Program-made: the position numbers and the translations under genes
The notes under the pieces: model-generated
What the model was told of the DNA's origin: nothing
Database searches by the model: none
What the model saw: the letters and a program-made list of their open reading frames with translations, nothing else
Part shown: positions 1 through 12,544 of the stretch, piece after piece
Layout of the letters: each line of letters opens with the position of its first letter
Position numbering within the stretch: the stretch's first letter is position 1
DNA from: Sipunculus nudus
Lineage: Eukaryota > Annelida > Sipuncula > Golfingiida > Sipunculidae
Length of the DNA: 64,000 bases
Direction of reading: 5' to 3'
Assembly: GCA_026874595.1 (NCBI GenBank)
Contig: CM049310.1
Coordinates: 78,671,056 to 78,735,055, forward strand

Positions 1-2169
1 TAAAGCTTAGCACTTTTTTTCCAGTAATATTACTTTTATTAATCAAAATTAAATTGTATACCCAAAATTAGATCAAAATCTTTTAAATTTTTAAAGATAT
101 TAGCAAAAATAAAAAATTGGTACCTTAAATTTTGCCGAACTTTGACCATGGCACGTTTTTTTGCTGTAACTGCTGTGGATTTAATTTTCACAGCATGTTT
201 TTGTTAGCATTTCAACTGTTAACACCAAAAATTTGAAACCAGTTGATCAAAAACTGTAGATTTTATTCAAGTTTTCAAGCACCATGTCACATATTGCTAG
301 TGTTATGCAGTTTGCTAGAGCTCAGCTCCCGAGCTTCAGCTCTAAGTTCCTTAAATATGGCATACAGTTAGATTTCTCCAAAATCCCCTACCATGCCAAG
401 AATTTGGTCACTAGGACTTAATTCCTTCGAGATATCAATGAAAAACTTCATATTTTCATTAAAAACCCAATGTTACACTTTAAGACTGCCTAATATCAAA
501 ACCACTGATCTGACTTTGATCATATATAATATACATATTTTTCTATACATTCACTATGCACATGCCAGAAATGATGTCAGTATTGTGAATTTTTTTTAGG
601 TTATGGGCCCAAACATAATGCACTTTGTAAAAAATCAAGAAATATATTTACTCCCTTAACAAGAGGATTGCTGAAGCTAGAGATCTTTTTTGTCAGGGAT
701 GTAACATTATTTACTCAAGATTCAATTGAATACCCAAAATTAGTTCTGAATTTTTCAAATTTTATAAGTTATTAGTATAAATATAAAATTAGTACCTTAA
801 ATTTTGCCCAGCTGTGACCATGGCACGTTTGTTTCCCGTGAGCACTGTTGATATAATTTTCATATCATGCACACATAAGGATTTCAACTTTTTAGTTTAG
901 AAAGCTGAAAGAAATTTGCCAAATATTGTAGCTTTTATTAATGTTTTTTATGAGACCATGTCAGACTTTGGCTGTCTCCAGCCCCTCTTGAGTCACCTGT
1001 ATGTTGACCTTGTTGACCTTTCATCAAATTATGCACGCTTGAGGGGAGAATCCAGGCAGCTTATGGCCAGCCACAGTTGATCCAGGTGTTCAACCCAACT
1101 CATCTAGTAGTTTTAACCAACAACATAACAATAAACAATTAATTAATAAATTTGTATTGGTTTTTAATAACAAATTAAAGAAAAATAGAAAAGGAATTTG
1201 TTAGTTTATAATAACAGGAAATTAACTTGCAGTTACTGATGATATAAGAATCTTGTATCGATGGGTAGAATGACACATATTCCAAATAACACCATGTAGT
1301 CACCTATGGCATTTTTCAGTTCATTTTTAATGATAAAGAAGTAAATCATATTATTCATTACTAATCATTAAGGATTATATGAAGGAAATTAATGATAGAC
1401 AAAGATGCAGTTGATAATATTAATCTAGATTCCTACTGTGTCTAGTGTGTACATTGATGTGAAATTAGTCCAAAATGAATTTTTTACAGTTATTTTTTAA
1501 TATAAATAAAAGCCATAAAACCAGGTACTTATGATCATTATTTAAATGTGTGAATTTTGTATATTCTGGATTCTCAACATCATTGTTTGGTGAAAACTGA
1601 ATAAATACCAGACATGGTGCGAATACTTTGTAATTGTATTTAAATACAAATATGATTATGTACTCCATTATAAAATTTCTTGCATAAAGAATGGGAATTC
1701 AGGTAAAAATGAAAGTATATGAATACTCGTGCAAATACTTTCAAAATGTATTCATGAATGCATTCATGAATATATTCTTTAATTTTATTTTAATAATCAT
1801 ATCAGTTATATTTCATTTTAAAAAATCATATGATTCTCTTATTATTTTTAATAAAAATTATATTTGGGACAATATTTGTAATTTTTTTAATAAATAGTTA
1901 AACTCTTATATTATATGTTCTGCTTATAAGTTATATGGCCAAGTCAAAATCTGTGTGACAGTAGTACTCCATTTGTTAATAAAATAAATGAAATCAATCC
2001 TCTTCCCTGTCTCCAAAGGTACTATCAAAATCATACATAAGCTAAACAACAACAACTCATAATACAGCTTATATTTATTACCACACAAAACCAGCATGTG
2101 ACTCATTTCTAAATAATATTTTTTTATCATATATAACAGCTGAGCATCGTGACCCATAGGTCCCTTGTT
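1..2169 (+). mobile_element. Family A interspersed repeat, copy A1 (5' end beyond window)
   Basis: This stretch matches 52288-54451 almost base for base (2169 versus 2164 bp, small substitutions and indels only). The homology stops at the terminal signature CAGCTGAG-N5-GTGACCCATAGGTCCCTTGTT, which is shared by all four 3' ends in the window. The complete copy at 51834 has about 450 more bases at its 5' end, so A1 must begin before the window. No transposase or reverse transcriptase is readable; the short ORFs inside have no domain features. The unit holds an internal direct duplication: the GACCATGGCACGTTT block occurs near 146 and again near 816. The class of element is unknown to me. Confidence 0.8.
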
Positions 2170-2724
2170 ATTAGTTTGTATGTACTTTAAGGTGTGGTGT
2201 AAAATACCCAAAGGTAAAAATACCATGTACATTTCTGACATATGTCTAGTGATTTCATTCTGCAAAATCTAGATAAGCACTTACAATTTCCGGTATGCTA
2301 ATACTGAAAATATTGAATATTGAACTGCATACTGAGAAAACCCTTGATAGTCCCGATACAACCCGCTTCATACTGCATAACCTAAAGAACCAATGGCTTG
2401 CTTGCAGTATATTCATGTACAGCTAATCTTTACACATACCAGTTAATACATTTTATATAAATTCTCAAACTGGAATGTTTATAGATATGGTTTATCCTTT
2501 TAATTGTATCTGCCAAAACAGAGTTTTGCGGTTACTATGTTTTCAGCCGGATGCCGCCGCTGCCGCGTAGGTGTCCGGAGAACTCCTCCGTAACCGCTTG
2601 GCAGAATCTTATGAAAACCGGGATTATGTTCAGGTCTCATGTGAACTGCTGCGCCCCAATTTTGTTTTGACCTCTGACCTTTCCTCTGTGCTCTGCATCC
2701 ATCTGTGCGTTTGTTATGACACAT

Positions 2725-3840
2725 TTACCCACATATCTCCGGAACCTTTTGACTGATCCGAAAATTTTTTTTTGCAAAAATGTAGCCCTTGGATAGCTTT
2801 ATAACAAACATAAAAAATGGTGGTGCCACCTGCAGCCATTTTTGCATGGTGTTCATCGGTTCATCTGCCTTGGGATAAAAACACTCATATTTCTGCATTG
2901 GTTGGACTTATCCACCTGAAATTTTGCATGTGAATACATCCTTGACAGCTTTCTTGATTTTATGACAGGTGGCGCCACCTACATTCACGTTTACGCTGCA
3001 GACATCCAAGCTCATATCTTTGGAACCGTTTGACCGATTGGGCCAAAAATTTTGCATGTGTATAGATCTCACATAGCTCTTTATCATACAAAAAAATGGT
3101 GGCACCACCTGCAACCATTTTTGGACAGCATCCGTCTGTTTGTCTGCCATGGGATAAAATCACTCATATCTCTGCACTGGTGTGACTTATATGCCTAAAA
3201 TTTTGCAGGTTTTTACATCATGGATAGCTTTCTGGATTTTGTGGCAGGTGGCGCCACCTACATTTATGTTTACGCTGCAGACATCCAGGCTTATATCTCG
3301 GGAACCATTTGACCGATTAGGCCAAAATTTTGCATTTGTAGAGATCTTACATAGCTCTTTATCATACACAAAACTGGTGACGCCACCTGCAACCATTTTT
3401 GCACAATGTCTGTGTGTTTGTCTGCCGTGGGATTAAATCACTCGTATCTCTGCACTGGTTTGACTTATCTGCCTAAAATTTTGCAGGTTTATACATCTTG
3501 GATAGTTTTCTTGAGTTTATGACAGGTGGCGCCACCTACATTCACATTTACGCTGCAGACATCCAAGCTTATATCTTGGGAACCGTTTGACCAATTGGGC
3601 CAAAATTTTGCATTTGTATAGATCTCACATAGCTCTTTATCATACGCAAAACTGGTGGGGCCACCTGCAACCATTTTTGCACAGCGTCTGTCTGTTTGTC
3701 TGCCGTGGGATTAAATCACTCATATCTCTGCAGTTGTTTGACTTTTTGCATTTGTATACAACTTTGATAGCTTTCTGGATTTTGTAGTAGGTGGCACAAC
3801 CTACATACACATTTCGGCTGCAGACATCCATGCTAAAATG
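2725..3840. repeat. Tandem array, about 4 units of about 278 bp, with a 14-bp palindrome
   Basis: The landmark GACATCCA recurs at 3001, 3280, 3558 and 3823, giving periods of 279, 278 and 265 bp; a more diverged first unit begins near 2725. Three units carry the perfect palindrome AGGTGGCGCCACCT (2967-2980, 3246-3259, 3524-3537). Each unit also has a nearby GGTGGNNCCACCTGCA relative (for example near 3103 and 3374) and the phrase TTTGACCGATTGGGCCAAAA. Several short antisense ORFs of 60-80 codons are artefacts of the repeat. Stops in all frames and the variable period argue against a coding array. Confidence 0.9.
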
Positions 3841-4002
3841 CAACGCACCTCACTCTATTTCCCCTTGTTACTCAATCCATGCCTCACTATACCTGTCCCA
3901 CTCTGATTTTGGCGGATACATGTAGTCGCTTGTTGACTACCCGTATTCTAGTTGGCTAGTTTCATTCAATACAGCGCAGTATGAACTGTGTTTATACCCT
4001 AA

Positions 4003-4574
4003 TCATATGACAGGAGTATTATAGTATACCTAACAACCGTCCATTAACTTTTATTATAGACCTGTCATATGAAGGGAGTATTATGGTATACTCACGGTCA
4101 GTCCCTCTGTAAACTTTTAGTGTCGCCATGATAACTTACCTGGGCTTTGATGGATTTTCATGAAACTCACCATAACTACTTGCCAACAGATGAGCTCACC
4201 AAAGTTTGATTATGGGCAATATCCATGCATATTTAATAAGGTCATGGGTCGCTAGTCTACTTTGTGGTGTGGCCCCAGAATATGAAGGATTTTGATAAAA
4301 CTAATCAGAAATGTTAATCAATAATATATCTCCAGTAAGTTTGATTTCCAGCAAAATCCATGCATATTTAATGAGGTCAGAGGTAACCGCACTTGGGAGG
4401 CACCTTGGTGACTTACCTAATATCCTATGCATTTACGTGAAACTCATTTTACATATTTGACAATAGAGTTTCTCACCTGAATTACCTTCTCATCAAAATA
4501 TAGGCATATTTAATGAGGTCAGAGGTCACCAGATACACGACAGGCATATTATGCATGTTTGCGGTGCTTTTGTT
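4003..4574 (+). repeat. Family B interspersed repeat, copy B1
   Basis: The repeat opens with TCATATGACAGGAGTATTAT, which is partly duplicated at 4062, and ends at GGCATATTATGCATGTTTGC followed by GGTGCTTTTGTT. In between lie diverged sub-units of roughly 120-150 bp, each ending in a CATGCATATTTAATGAGGTC phrase. The same order of blocks recurs at 5187, 10270 and 12545. No coding capacity is visible. The DR1-like hexamer pair AGGTCAGAGGTCA lies at 4516-4528, with an imperfect one at 4374-4386. Confidence 0.8.
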
Positions 4575-5186
4575 TTCCTTTCAATACAGTTTTGTCCTGT
4601 CCTTTATATATTTATCCTTTTATATATTTATATATTTATGCCAACTGGTCATACATCAGTGGATGACATTATTTGCAAGCATAATTGTCTGAACTGTTAA
4701 TGAATGATTTAGCTTCACTAAAAGGTCATCTTCTATCTATTTTGTCAGTTAACACCGTTAACACGCATGTAATTGGATACGTGTAGATTAACAGTTTAGA
4801 TGATATTAATATGAATTAAGTATGAATAAAAAATGTTATAATCTCAATATTACATACTGGAAGTATTTAATGTATGTTGTTATCATTAATTATGGACCTT
4901 ATGTGGTGTTTGACTAATGGATCTGTCATAACTGTCACAGCTAACCTTCTGGTAATAAGATAATTGTGGCTTACAGATATTGATTATACACAGCACATTG
5001 ACTCCATTATCTCAGCTTTATATAAAAGATAATGGAACATATATGTGTCATAGTTAGATAAAATACAGTCTTTTTATATAGATTTTAATGGTTTATTATT
5101 TGTCACCGGGACATGCAATCCATGCAATCATATATTAGTTATATTCCCCTTCCATCCCCTCCCCCTGTCTAGACGGATGTATTTGG

Positions 5187-6245
5187 TATACTTAGTCTGT
5201 CTGTATGTGTGTCCATTGGTTAACTTTGAGTGTCGCAGCAATAACTTACCAGGGCTTTAATGGATTTACTTTATAATTATTTACCAACAAATCATCTTAC
5301 CTGAGTTCACTTCTGGGCAATGTTCATGCATAATTAATGAGGTCAGAGGTCACAAAGATTCTTTGTGGTGCTGTGGCAATAACTATAGTCCGTTCCTGTA
5401 CCCCTGTACCCCTGTCCACCTGATTTTTCGCGATTATCTCCACATAAGACAAATTTGGCAAACAAAATTTGCACCATTGGCATAAAGAGGCAAAAGCGTA
5501 ATTTTTGGTACCTTACCTACTCACAATATTAATATTATTTACTTTACGGCCTGGTTGACATGTCTCAAATATATCCGTGGTTAATGGCGTCCCTAATATG
5601 CGGCCATTGTTTAACCTCCTTGGAAATGGATAAAAAGTAATGTGACGTAACAGTGAAGCACGTGCACGCGGAGAATACAAGTCTCACTGTAAAAAGGGGT
5701 CGGCAGCTCTTGACTATTGGTTCAGTGAATGTTGGTGCCTCTTTAGTATGTCACGTCTATTATGACGTCATCACTATCCCCTGATATGCCTATTTAACAG
5801 ATTAGTGGCAAGATGTCGCTAAAGAATAGAATAGTTACTCATAAAATGGTTTTAAATTGTTTACAGGAAAATTACATAAGGTAGGCTATTATTTCCATAA
5901 TAGTTGACTACGCTTTTCCTCTTTCTTCCCCAAGGTCAAACAGTTTTGGTGTTCTTCGGTTCACAAATAAATAATTGCGAAAAAACAGGTGGACAAGGGT
6001 ACTGGAACGGACTATAACCAGCAATATGGTGGATTTTGATGAAACTCAACAGAAATATTAACCAGTATAATATCTTGTATACCTTTAGATTCCCGGCAAA
6101 ATCCATGCATATTTCATGGGGTCAGAGGTCAGCAGACTTTGTTGGCACTATGAAGAATTTCATATATTCTTTATAAACATTGACCAATAGATTTTCTCAG
6201 CAAATTGCATGCATATCTAATGAGGTCAGAGGTCATGATTGGCTG
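5187..6245 (+). repeat. Family B repeat, copy B2, split by a MITE
   Basis: The left part (5187-5395) and right part (6015-6245) together reproduce the family B block order; the foreign 0.6-kb piece between them is the MITE described separately. The opening resembles B1 and B3 (GTATAC, a GTCTGTCTGT run, TTAACTTTGAGTGTCGC). DR1-type motifs lie at 5340-5352, 6119-6131 (first half GGGTCA) and 6223-6235. The typical 3' end (GGCATATTATGC) is missing after 6245, so the copy is 3' truncated or diverged there. Confidence 0.75.
5396..6014. mobile_element. MITE, 0.6 kb, with TIRs and TA target duplication (copy 1)
   Basis: The left end reads TAGTCCGTTCCTGTACCCCT, then GTCCACCTGATTTTTCGCGA. The reverse complement of the right end reads TAGTCCGTTCCAGTACCCTT, then GTCCACCTGTTTTTTCGCAA. 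This gives an inverted repeat of about 45 bp with few mismatches. TA lies on both sides (5394-5395 and 6015-6016). Removing the element and one TA restores the family B phrase CAATAACTAACCAGCAA, close to CAATAACTTACCAGGG in sister copies. A TA duplication is characteristic of Tc1/mariner-type integration. No transposase ORF is present, so it is non-autonomous. A second copy lies inverted at 45094-45701. Confidence 0.88.
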
Positions 6246-7530
6246 ATGATTAATTGTTTGTCAGTCAGGTTACTGCAATTGATCTGACAATGGATCTTGC
6301 AGTGCCATAATTGGTTGCAAATTTGTGCACATTACTTGGTCTTTGTGATGACAAAATGTGTGCTTTTATGTACATTATGAAAGCAAACTAGAGAAAATGT
6401 CGGCTTTAGAAAAATGACATTTAAACCTGCAAGTAGACCTACATATCAGTTGAGATGATGTGTCAGTCTATATATGGTCAGAAAGAATTATTTCCGATAA
6501 AAGTTTATTAGAGGTCAGCCAATTTTTACTTATCATTGATCCTGATATAAGGCTAAGGTTCCTTATGTATGGAATATTGGTATAATTGGTATTCACTAAA
6601 TAAATAAGGTGAGATTACTTATAGGCGAATCAAGCATGCCCAATGCCGATCTGGCAAAACCAGTTGCTACATGTAGTAATTTTTGTTGGCTCTGCATGGT
6701 ATCCAGGGGCAACACATAAAAAACATGCATACTGCTGTGCCAGTACATATGAAATTTCTCAACACACATTCCTCATGGGGAATTCTGCATGCCCCATTCC
6801 ACAATCCACACATAAGGAACAATCCGCACATCAGCTTTACGACTGATTCCCAACACTAGTCCGAGGTCACCAGACACACAACGGGCATGTTGTTTACTCT
6901 TGTGAAGCTTACGTTTTGATTAATATAGAGTAACCAAGAAGATTGACTGCACTATAATCCGGGTAATGGAACACAGCATCTTTTGCATACATGAGCCTAA
7001 CATTACAAAATTTAATTTCTGTACATAATTGAAAGATTGCATTCAATGTATCTACTGCAGTGCTTTTTGCCAGCCTCTATTGCTGATAGGCCACAATCCA
7101 CTGAAACTGTACTCTTCCCAGGGTGAATTGCAACAGGTATATTTTGTTTTTTTTAACATGCCCTGGATTTGTAACTTAAATTATCAAATTCTGATACCAT
7201 GTGATTAAGTTCACTATGATTGGGTATTCCTGAAAAGTGATATGATTTATAATTTGAGATTTTTCTGTTACTCATGAACTTACTAATACCTACTGGTAGT
7301 CAATTTGTCAGCTTTCACCTGATGTTGTCAGATCCAGTGGAATTGAGGACATATGTAGCCGTTTTATAATAAATATATATGCATATTCTTGATGAACAGT
7401 TAAATTTTGTTCCATAAAATTTTAACATTTATCTCAAATAAACAATGGAGATGGCTGTCAAAAACCTACCCCTCCTTATTGCCCCTTTGCAGCCAACACA
7501 GATATATTTCCAAGGTCCATACATAAGTAT

Positions 7531-8243
7531 TATGTCTCCCCCCTGGAGGGGGGGGGGAGACATTTTGTTTTTTTAAAGTGCCATCATCTGTTGTTGTCCG
7601 CATCATCTGTCATTGTCTGTAGGATATTTTGTGAACACCATAACCTTTGAAGGGCTGCAAATTATTCCCAAAATATGAAACACAAAATTTTTCTACAAAA
7701 ATCTTGGACAAGTTTGAAAACTGATGACCTTGACCTTCATCTTTTAGGTCAAATCTGCTGAAATGTAAAATTCTTGTGAACCCCATAACTTTTGAAGTAC
7801 TTCACATTTTTTCCTCAAATTTGGTACACAACTTGTTTCATAGAAGAGTTAAAAAACCAGCAACCTTAATCAGGATCTTCAAGGTCAAATAAGCCAAATA
7901 ACTTATGAAGTATTGCATATTTTTCCCTCAGATTCTACACACAAGTTGTTTTCACTGAGTTCTCCAAATAATATGGGTACTAGTGACCTTAACCTTGATC
8001 TTCAAGGTCAAATAAATGCAATTCTAGGATTGTTGTGATGCCAATAACTTTGGAAGTATTTAAGACTTTTTCTTCAAATTTGATACTCCAGTTTTTCTGC
8101 CATGATCTTGTTAGATTTTTAAAACCAGTGACCTTGACTTTGATCTTCAAGGTCAAATCTGCTGAAATGTAGAATCAGTGGTTTTGAGATAGTGCATGAT
8201 TTTACCCCTTATGTTTTGGGATGGCCCATAGGGGGGAGGCATA
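7531..8243. mobile_element. Short-TIR repeat with internal degenerate sub-units
   Basis: The ends are TATGTCTCCCCCCT (7531-7544) and the inverse of TATGCCTCCCCCCT (8230-8243), 13 of 14 matching. The left end itself folds (ATGTCTCCCC against GGGGAGACAT, 7532-7562). The interior has about four degenerate sub-units of 110-150 bp, each with a phrase like CCATAACTTTTGAAGTA, then a run of TGACCTTGA and TTCAAGGTCAAAT. There is no transposase. Flanking TAT on both sides could be a 3-bp target duplication but is too short to prove it. Confidence 0.65.
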
Positions 8244-10006
8244 TATCTATTTTTGCCCTGCTAAAACAAAGCCATTCTAGTATTAACAGCTATTCATACA
8301 CTTGTAGATCACAGGAAGAAAAAAAACTTGAACAAAATGTTTTGTACACTCCTGTGGAAGCAGCTTTTTTAGAGACTGAACCAGCTCGCTTCAGCTGCAA
8401 AGTTTATAACCACTGGTTACATCCTGCAATGGATGATTTTGATATTTGAAATTTAAGACAGTGCTCAACATTAATGGTTAATGGCTTGCCCGGGGCAGGT
8501 AAAAGTTCAAACATGATTTATCAAGTATTTCTGTAAATCAGGACATATATTAGCATATTTTATAGTACGCTCCTGAGGCAGCAGAAATCTTACGCTTCTA
8601 AAGAAGCAACTGATTTTCACACTGCCAGCTTTGACCGTTTATGATATATTTAGACCTCAGATGGCGGTTCGTTGTCCACTGAACAAAATGTGCGTATGAT
8701 GTGACAAGCAGCCAACCAGATGCCAATAAAAAAACATGCGACAGGCATCCTGGCTCCGCCCATAGCTGCCCTTCAAGCGACGTTTGAAGACAAGTTTACA
8801 TTCGAATTTTAATTGCTCCCTCTGCATTCTCGCATCATCGACCAATTCAATTCTGACAGTATGACTGTGTTAGCGTAGCCATGTGTCTGGTGTCTGCAGA
8901 TCTGAAACCAGCCAGCGAGGTGTGCACGCAGCCTTTGTTGTTACGTTTCGTTTGAATTACAGCTCACCGACCGGGCATCCTTTGTGCCCAAGGCCCTAAG
9001 TAAACCACGTCTCTGAGCCTGTGGCTTGTTCATATGGTTACCAGGGATGAGCTGTCACTCAAAACGAAATGAACATGATTGGCTCCATGTATTCCTCGCT
9101 TGCCCATGTCTTCCAGCACAAGGTCTCATCTGATTGGACAAAAATACAGTGCTCCCCTCTGGTGTAGCAATTCAGGATACAAGGTCATAACAAACAGCGC
9201 TTACAATATAGGAAGTAGGCCTATAGTTAAAGCGCTGTGTAAAGAGCATAATTTTATAGGAAAACATGATTAATAATCAATCAACAGTTGTTATTTTTTT
9301 CAATAATTGAACATGATTTTGCAACCAATTTCACCAACAATATAAATTCGACTAAATAACACACCTGGGGCTTGCAGGTGCAGTAGTCACTGGGCCTGGT
9401 TAACACCAGGATATAAAATGAAAGGAAGAGTTTGATACGTACTGCACTGTCACAGAGTCCGAAACCCTGAATAGAATTCTGCAGATGTACATATACTTAG
9501 TTCAGTTTGTAATAAAGAGAATGGAGGCAGATACCTCAAAAAATAACTTCACTGTTTCCTCACACTTCCAAATATCATTAATGTATCAATACAGGTACAT
9601 CTGATGATATTGGTATGATATCTGACTAGTTATAGTTTTGTAGAAGTGCACCAGTAAATCGTTACAGCCCTATTAGCATTCTGTTTAACCACAGATGAAT
9701 GTTTACTCAATGTAACTAATAACTCTCTCTTATAGCTCCAATAATGTCACATACATCATATAATTAGTTCAGATAACAACATAATTGGTATCAGGATATA
9801 GAAATGTGATGGGAAATTGATGTGTTGCCAAGATCAAAGGAAAAAAACTGTAGAATTCAAGTGAGGTACACTTTAACAGCAGACATGTTTGTGTGGGTCT
9901 GTAAGTGTAGCATTAAGTAAATGGGACACCCTTTGATAAATGGCAAATCAAAGATCGCTGATGTTCTGTGATAGGAAGCAGTATTAATGATCTTCTCCAT
10001 TCACAG

Positions 10007-10133
10007 GTTTCTCGAAGCCTTGCAGGCTGGCTGTATCCCGATGTTGCTGAGTAACGGCTGGGCCCTCCCATTCTCAGAAGTGATAGACTGGAGCAAGGCA
10101 GCCATTCTAGGAGATGAGAGATTGCTACTTCAG
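10007..10133 (+). CDS. EXT1: Exostosin-1 exon (end of GT47 domain)
   Basis: The exon has 127 bp: one base finishing a split Arg codon (xxG), then 42 codons ending in CAG. The acceptor is TCACAG (10001-10006) and the donor GTAAGA (10134). The peptide includes [18 protein letters not shown] and [20 protein letters not shown], which is the C-terminal core of the exostosin GT47 domain. I recall human EXT1 as nearly identical here (FLEALQAACVPVMLSNGW). EXTL3 differs at these positions, which favours EXT1. In EXT1/EXT2 the GT47 module is assigned glucuronosyltransferase activity in heparan sulfate chain growth, in the Golgi lumen. The exon ends in phase 0 and joins the next one in frame. Frame was chosen by homology; translation past the donor leaves the family at once. 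Confidence 0.97.
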
Positions 10134-10269
10134 GTAAGACCACTCGAGGCCTTCAGACATTCCATAAAACCAAAACCTCAGCCCAGACACTATATTAATT
10201 ACCACCTGATTATAGTGAAGGTGTAGGAAAAAAAGTATGTGTCCATCTTGTTTAATTATGAATTTTTAT

Positions 10270-10770
10270 ACACCCATCATATGATGGAAGTATTCTGGTA
10301 TACCCACCGTCTGTCCATCCGTCCGTTAACTTTAAGTGTCACCTCAATAACTTACCAAGGCTTTGATGGATATTCACAAATTTCACCATAACTACTTACC
10401 AACAACAGATTATCTCTCCCGAGTTTGATTGTGGGCAACATCCATAATATATAATAAGGTCACGGGTCACTAGGCTACTTTTTGGTGTCGCCGCTATGAC
10501 TTTTGGAGAATATCAAGGATTTTGATAAAACTCATCAGAAATGTTAATAAAAAAACATCACGCCTAAGTTCGAATTCCAGCAAAATCCATGCTTATTTAA
10601 TGAGGTCAGAGGTCATCACACTTTGGAGGCACCTATGGCACTCATTATACATATTGACCAATAGAGTTTCTCACCTGATTTACCTTCTCATCAAAATTCA
10701 CACATATTTAATGAGGTCAGAGGTCATCAGATACACGACAGGCATATTATCACGTTTGCAGTGCTCCTGT
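10270..10770 (+). repeat. Family B interspersed repeat, copy B3
   Basis: A well-preserved copy. It starts with ACCCATCATATGATGGAAGT, carries a GTCTGTCCATCCGTCCGTT run, then three diverged sub-units, and ends with GACAGGCATATTATCACGTT followed by TGCAGTGCTCCTGTT. DR1-type motifs lie at 10457-10469 (AGGTCACGGGTCA), 10603-10615 and 10714-10726 (both AGGTCAGAGGTCA). It sits about 140 bp downstream of an EXT1 exon in the sense orientation. Confidence 0.85.
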
Positions 10771-12544
10771 TTACTATAATTGATAAATTGTGAATAAAAA
10801 ATGGCAGTCTTTTGGTGAATAAAGAAATGTGTTCTGACCATAAGTATAGGTACACTCCTTAAGCATTGTTTCATTGCAAATTTTTTACTTATGTATTTCA
10901 TTCAGCCACTGCTTGCCTAAGGAACATCTGCCAGAGACTGTCACCAAGGGAGCTGCATTTATAGGTGCTATGTCAAGCACAGGGACAAAATTATTTCAAC
11001 CAATGAGAGCTTGGTTTTCCAAGCATTCCTGAGCATGGCGTAGCACAAATGTACAAGGCTTCTAATCTCTAATGGGGATGATACTTTAAAGTAAATAATT
11101 ATGAATTGATATTTCTACGAACCCAAAAAGTAATCCCCATGCTAAACATTAGCTCTTTATAGCAATAGGGGTGGTGGCAGGGGAAAGCTGATATGATCAA
11201 AGTCTTAGGTTAGGGAAAAGTCACTGCAAAAAATCACAGTTTTAATTTAAAAGATAACCCTTAAATCCTCACTTTATTAAAAAATAGCATCTTCAATCTG
11301 TTCTCCTGGGCTTCTTCCAGGGCCTTGTGCAGTTGCAGCAGCCAGGTCACAGATATGTTCATCCAGAGTGGAGTGGCTTGGAAATAGATTTGTCATGAAA
11401 TAAATTTGGTTGTATTTAAAGATGTATTTAATGCATAGTTTACTTATGCATGAGAGGTGTGGAAAAGCGGCACCGCACTGAACCCTCCATGTAAGGGCTG
11501 GGTCATAATGTGCTCAGCAGGACTGCTTATTGTGCGTAAATCCAGCTGCGGTGCTGTATTGATGGGGTGCCGTCATTCAAGTGTTGTACCATTATGTACA
11601 GTCACCGGCCCCCAATGTTCTCAAGCTTCAAGGAGTCATTTTCATCAAAGTGCGTTAGTGATGTTTTCAGGAGATTGTGATGTAGGTTGCTAACATAACC
11701 ATGCGGTCCTGTCAGGATGATTAATATCTGTTCTATTTCTTACGCAATTTAGAATCCCACAATGCATTTTTTTCCCTTGCCTTTGGGACATGTTTTTAGC
11801 GATGTGTTACAACTTGTGTCAGTTGATGGGACCCCACTGGGACTAACAGAAAAGATCGGCACGCTCCTGTTTATATCTTGCTTATAAACTAAAACCTGCC
11901 CCAATGCCTGATGTGACAGCCGCAAGCGTTACCATCTTTTTTTAATACATAAAGAATGCACTGTAACCAAGATCTTATGCTTTATCTGGGTTATGTAACT
12001 GGCCCTAAAAGAGATTTAAGAATGTGGTACCAGTTAAAAGAATGCTATATTTTTCTATTCAGAATGTTAAGTCCTTTCTTGTTCCCTAATTGTGTAAAAT
12101 GGGTTGGATGTAGCTCTTAAGAAATGTAATGTTAGATATGTAACTATTTTCATATATCATTTTCATGTAGAACTCCCTGCCTGTTGTAGGTGAAACATTT
12201 TACTGTGGTAGCACATTGGTATCTTTAAGTATTTCAGGTGATATAAATTATTAGCAAAAAAATGAGACCTGATAGTAATAAATGTTAATTGGGAATTCAT
12301 ATTTATTTTATGGTTGAAACAATATTTTATTGCAGAAAAGGAAATGAGGATAAGAAAACAGAGCTTCTCCTCAATATTCATTTTATGTCAAACATGGCCT
12401 AGTGAAATCATATGAGTTTGGTAATAGAGTAATACTGTCTGTATATTTTGCAGTCATTAAAAAGGCACTCATGGTTTATATTTGAGGTATACCCAAAAGC
12501 ACAATAACCTTAAAGGGAACAAGCTATTGTTGGGCTCTTTATAT

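Larger units (their letters stand above)
1..10006 (+). other. EXT1: EXT1 intron, 5' end outside the window
   Basis: This is intronic because the first recognisable exon opens with the last base of a split codon after a CAG acceptor at 10004-10006, and the motif expected just upstream in EXT1 (the glycine/arginine-rich stretch before FLEAL) was not found in 1-10006. It holds a family A repeat (1-2169), a 278-bp array (2725-3840), family B repeats (4003-4574, 5187-6245), a nested MITE (5396-6014) and a short-TIR repeat (7531-8243). I see nothing specific in 2170-2724, 4575-5186, 6246-7530 (apart from a possible family B 3' fragment near 6860-6910) and 8244-10006. Confidence 0.85.
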
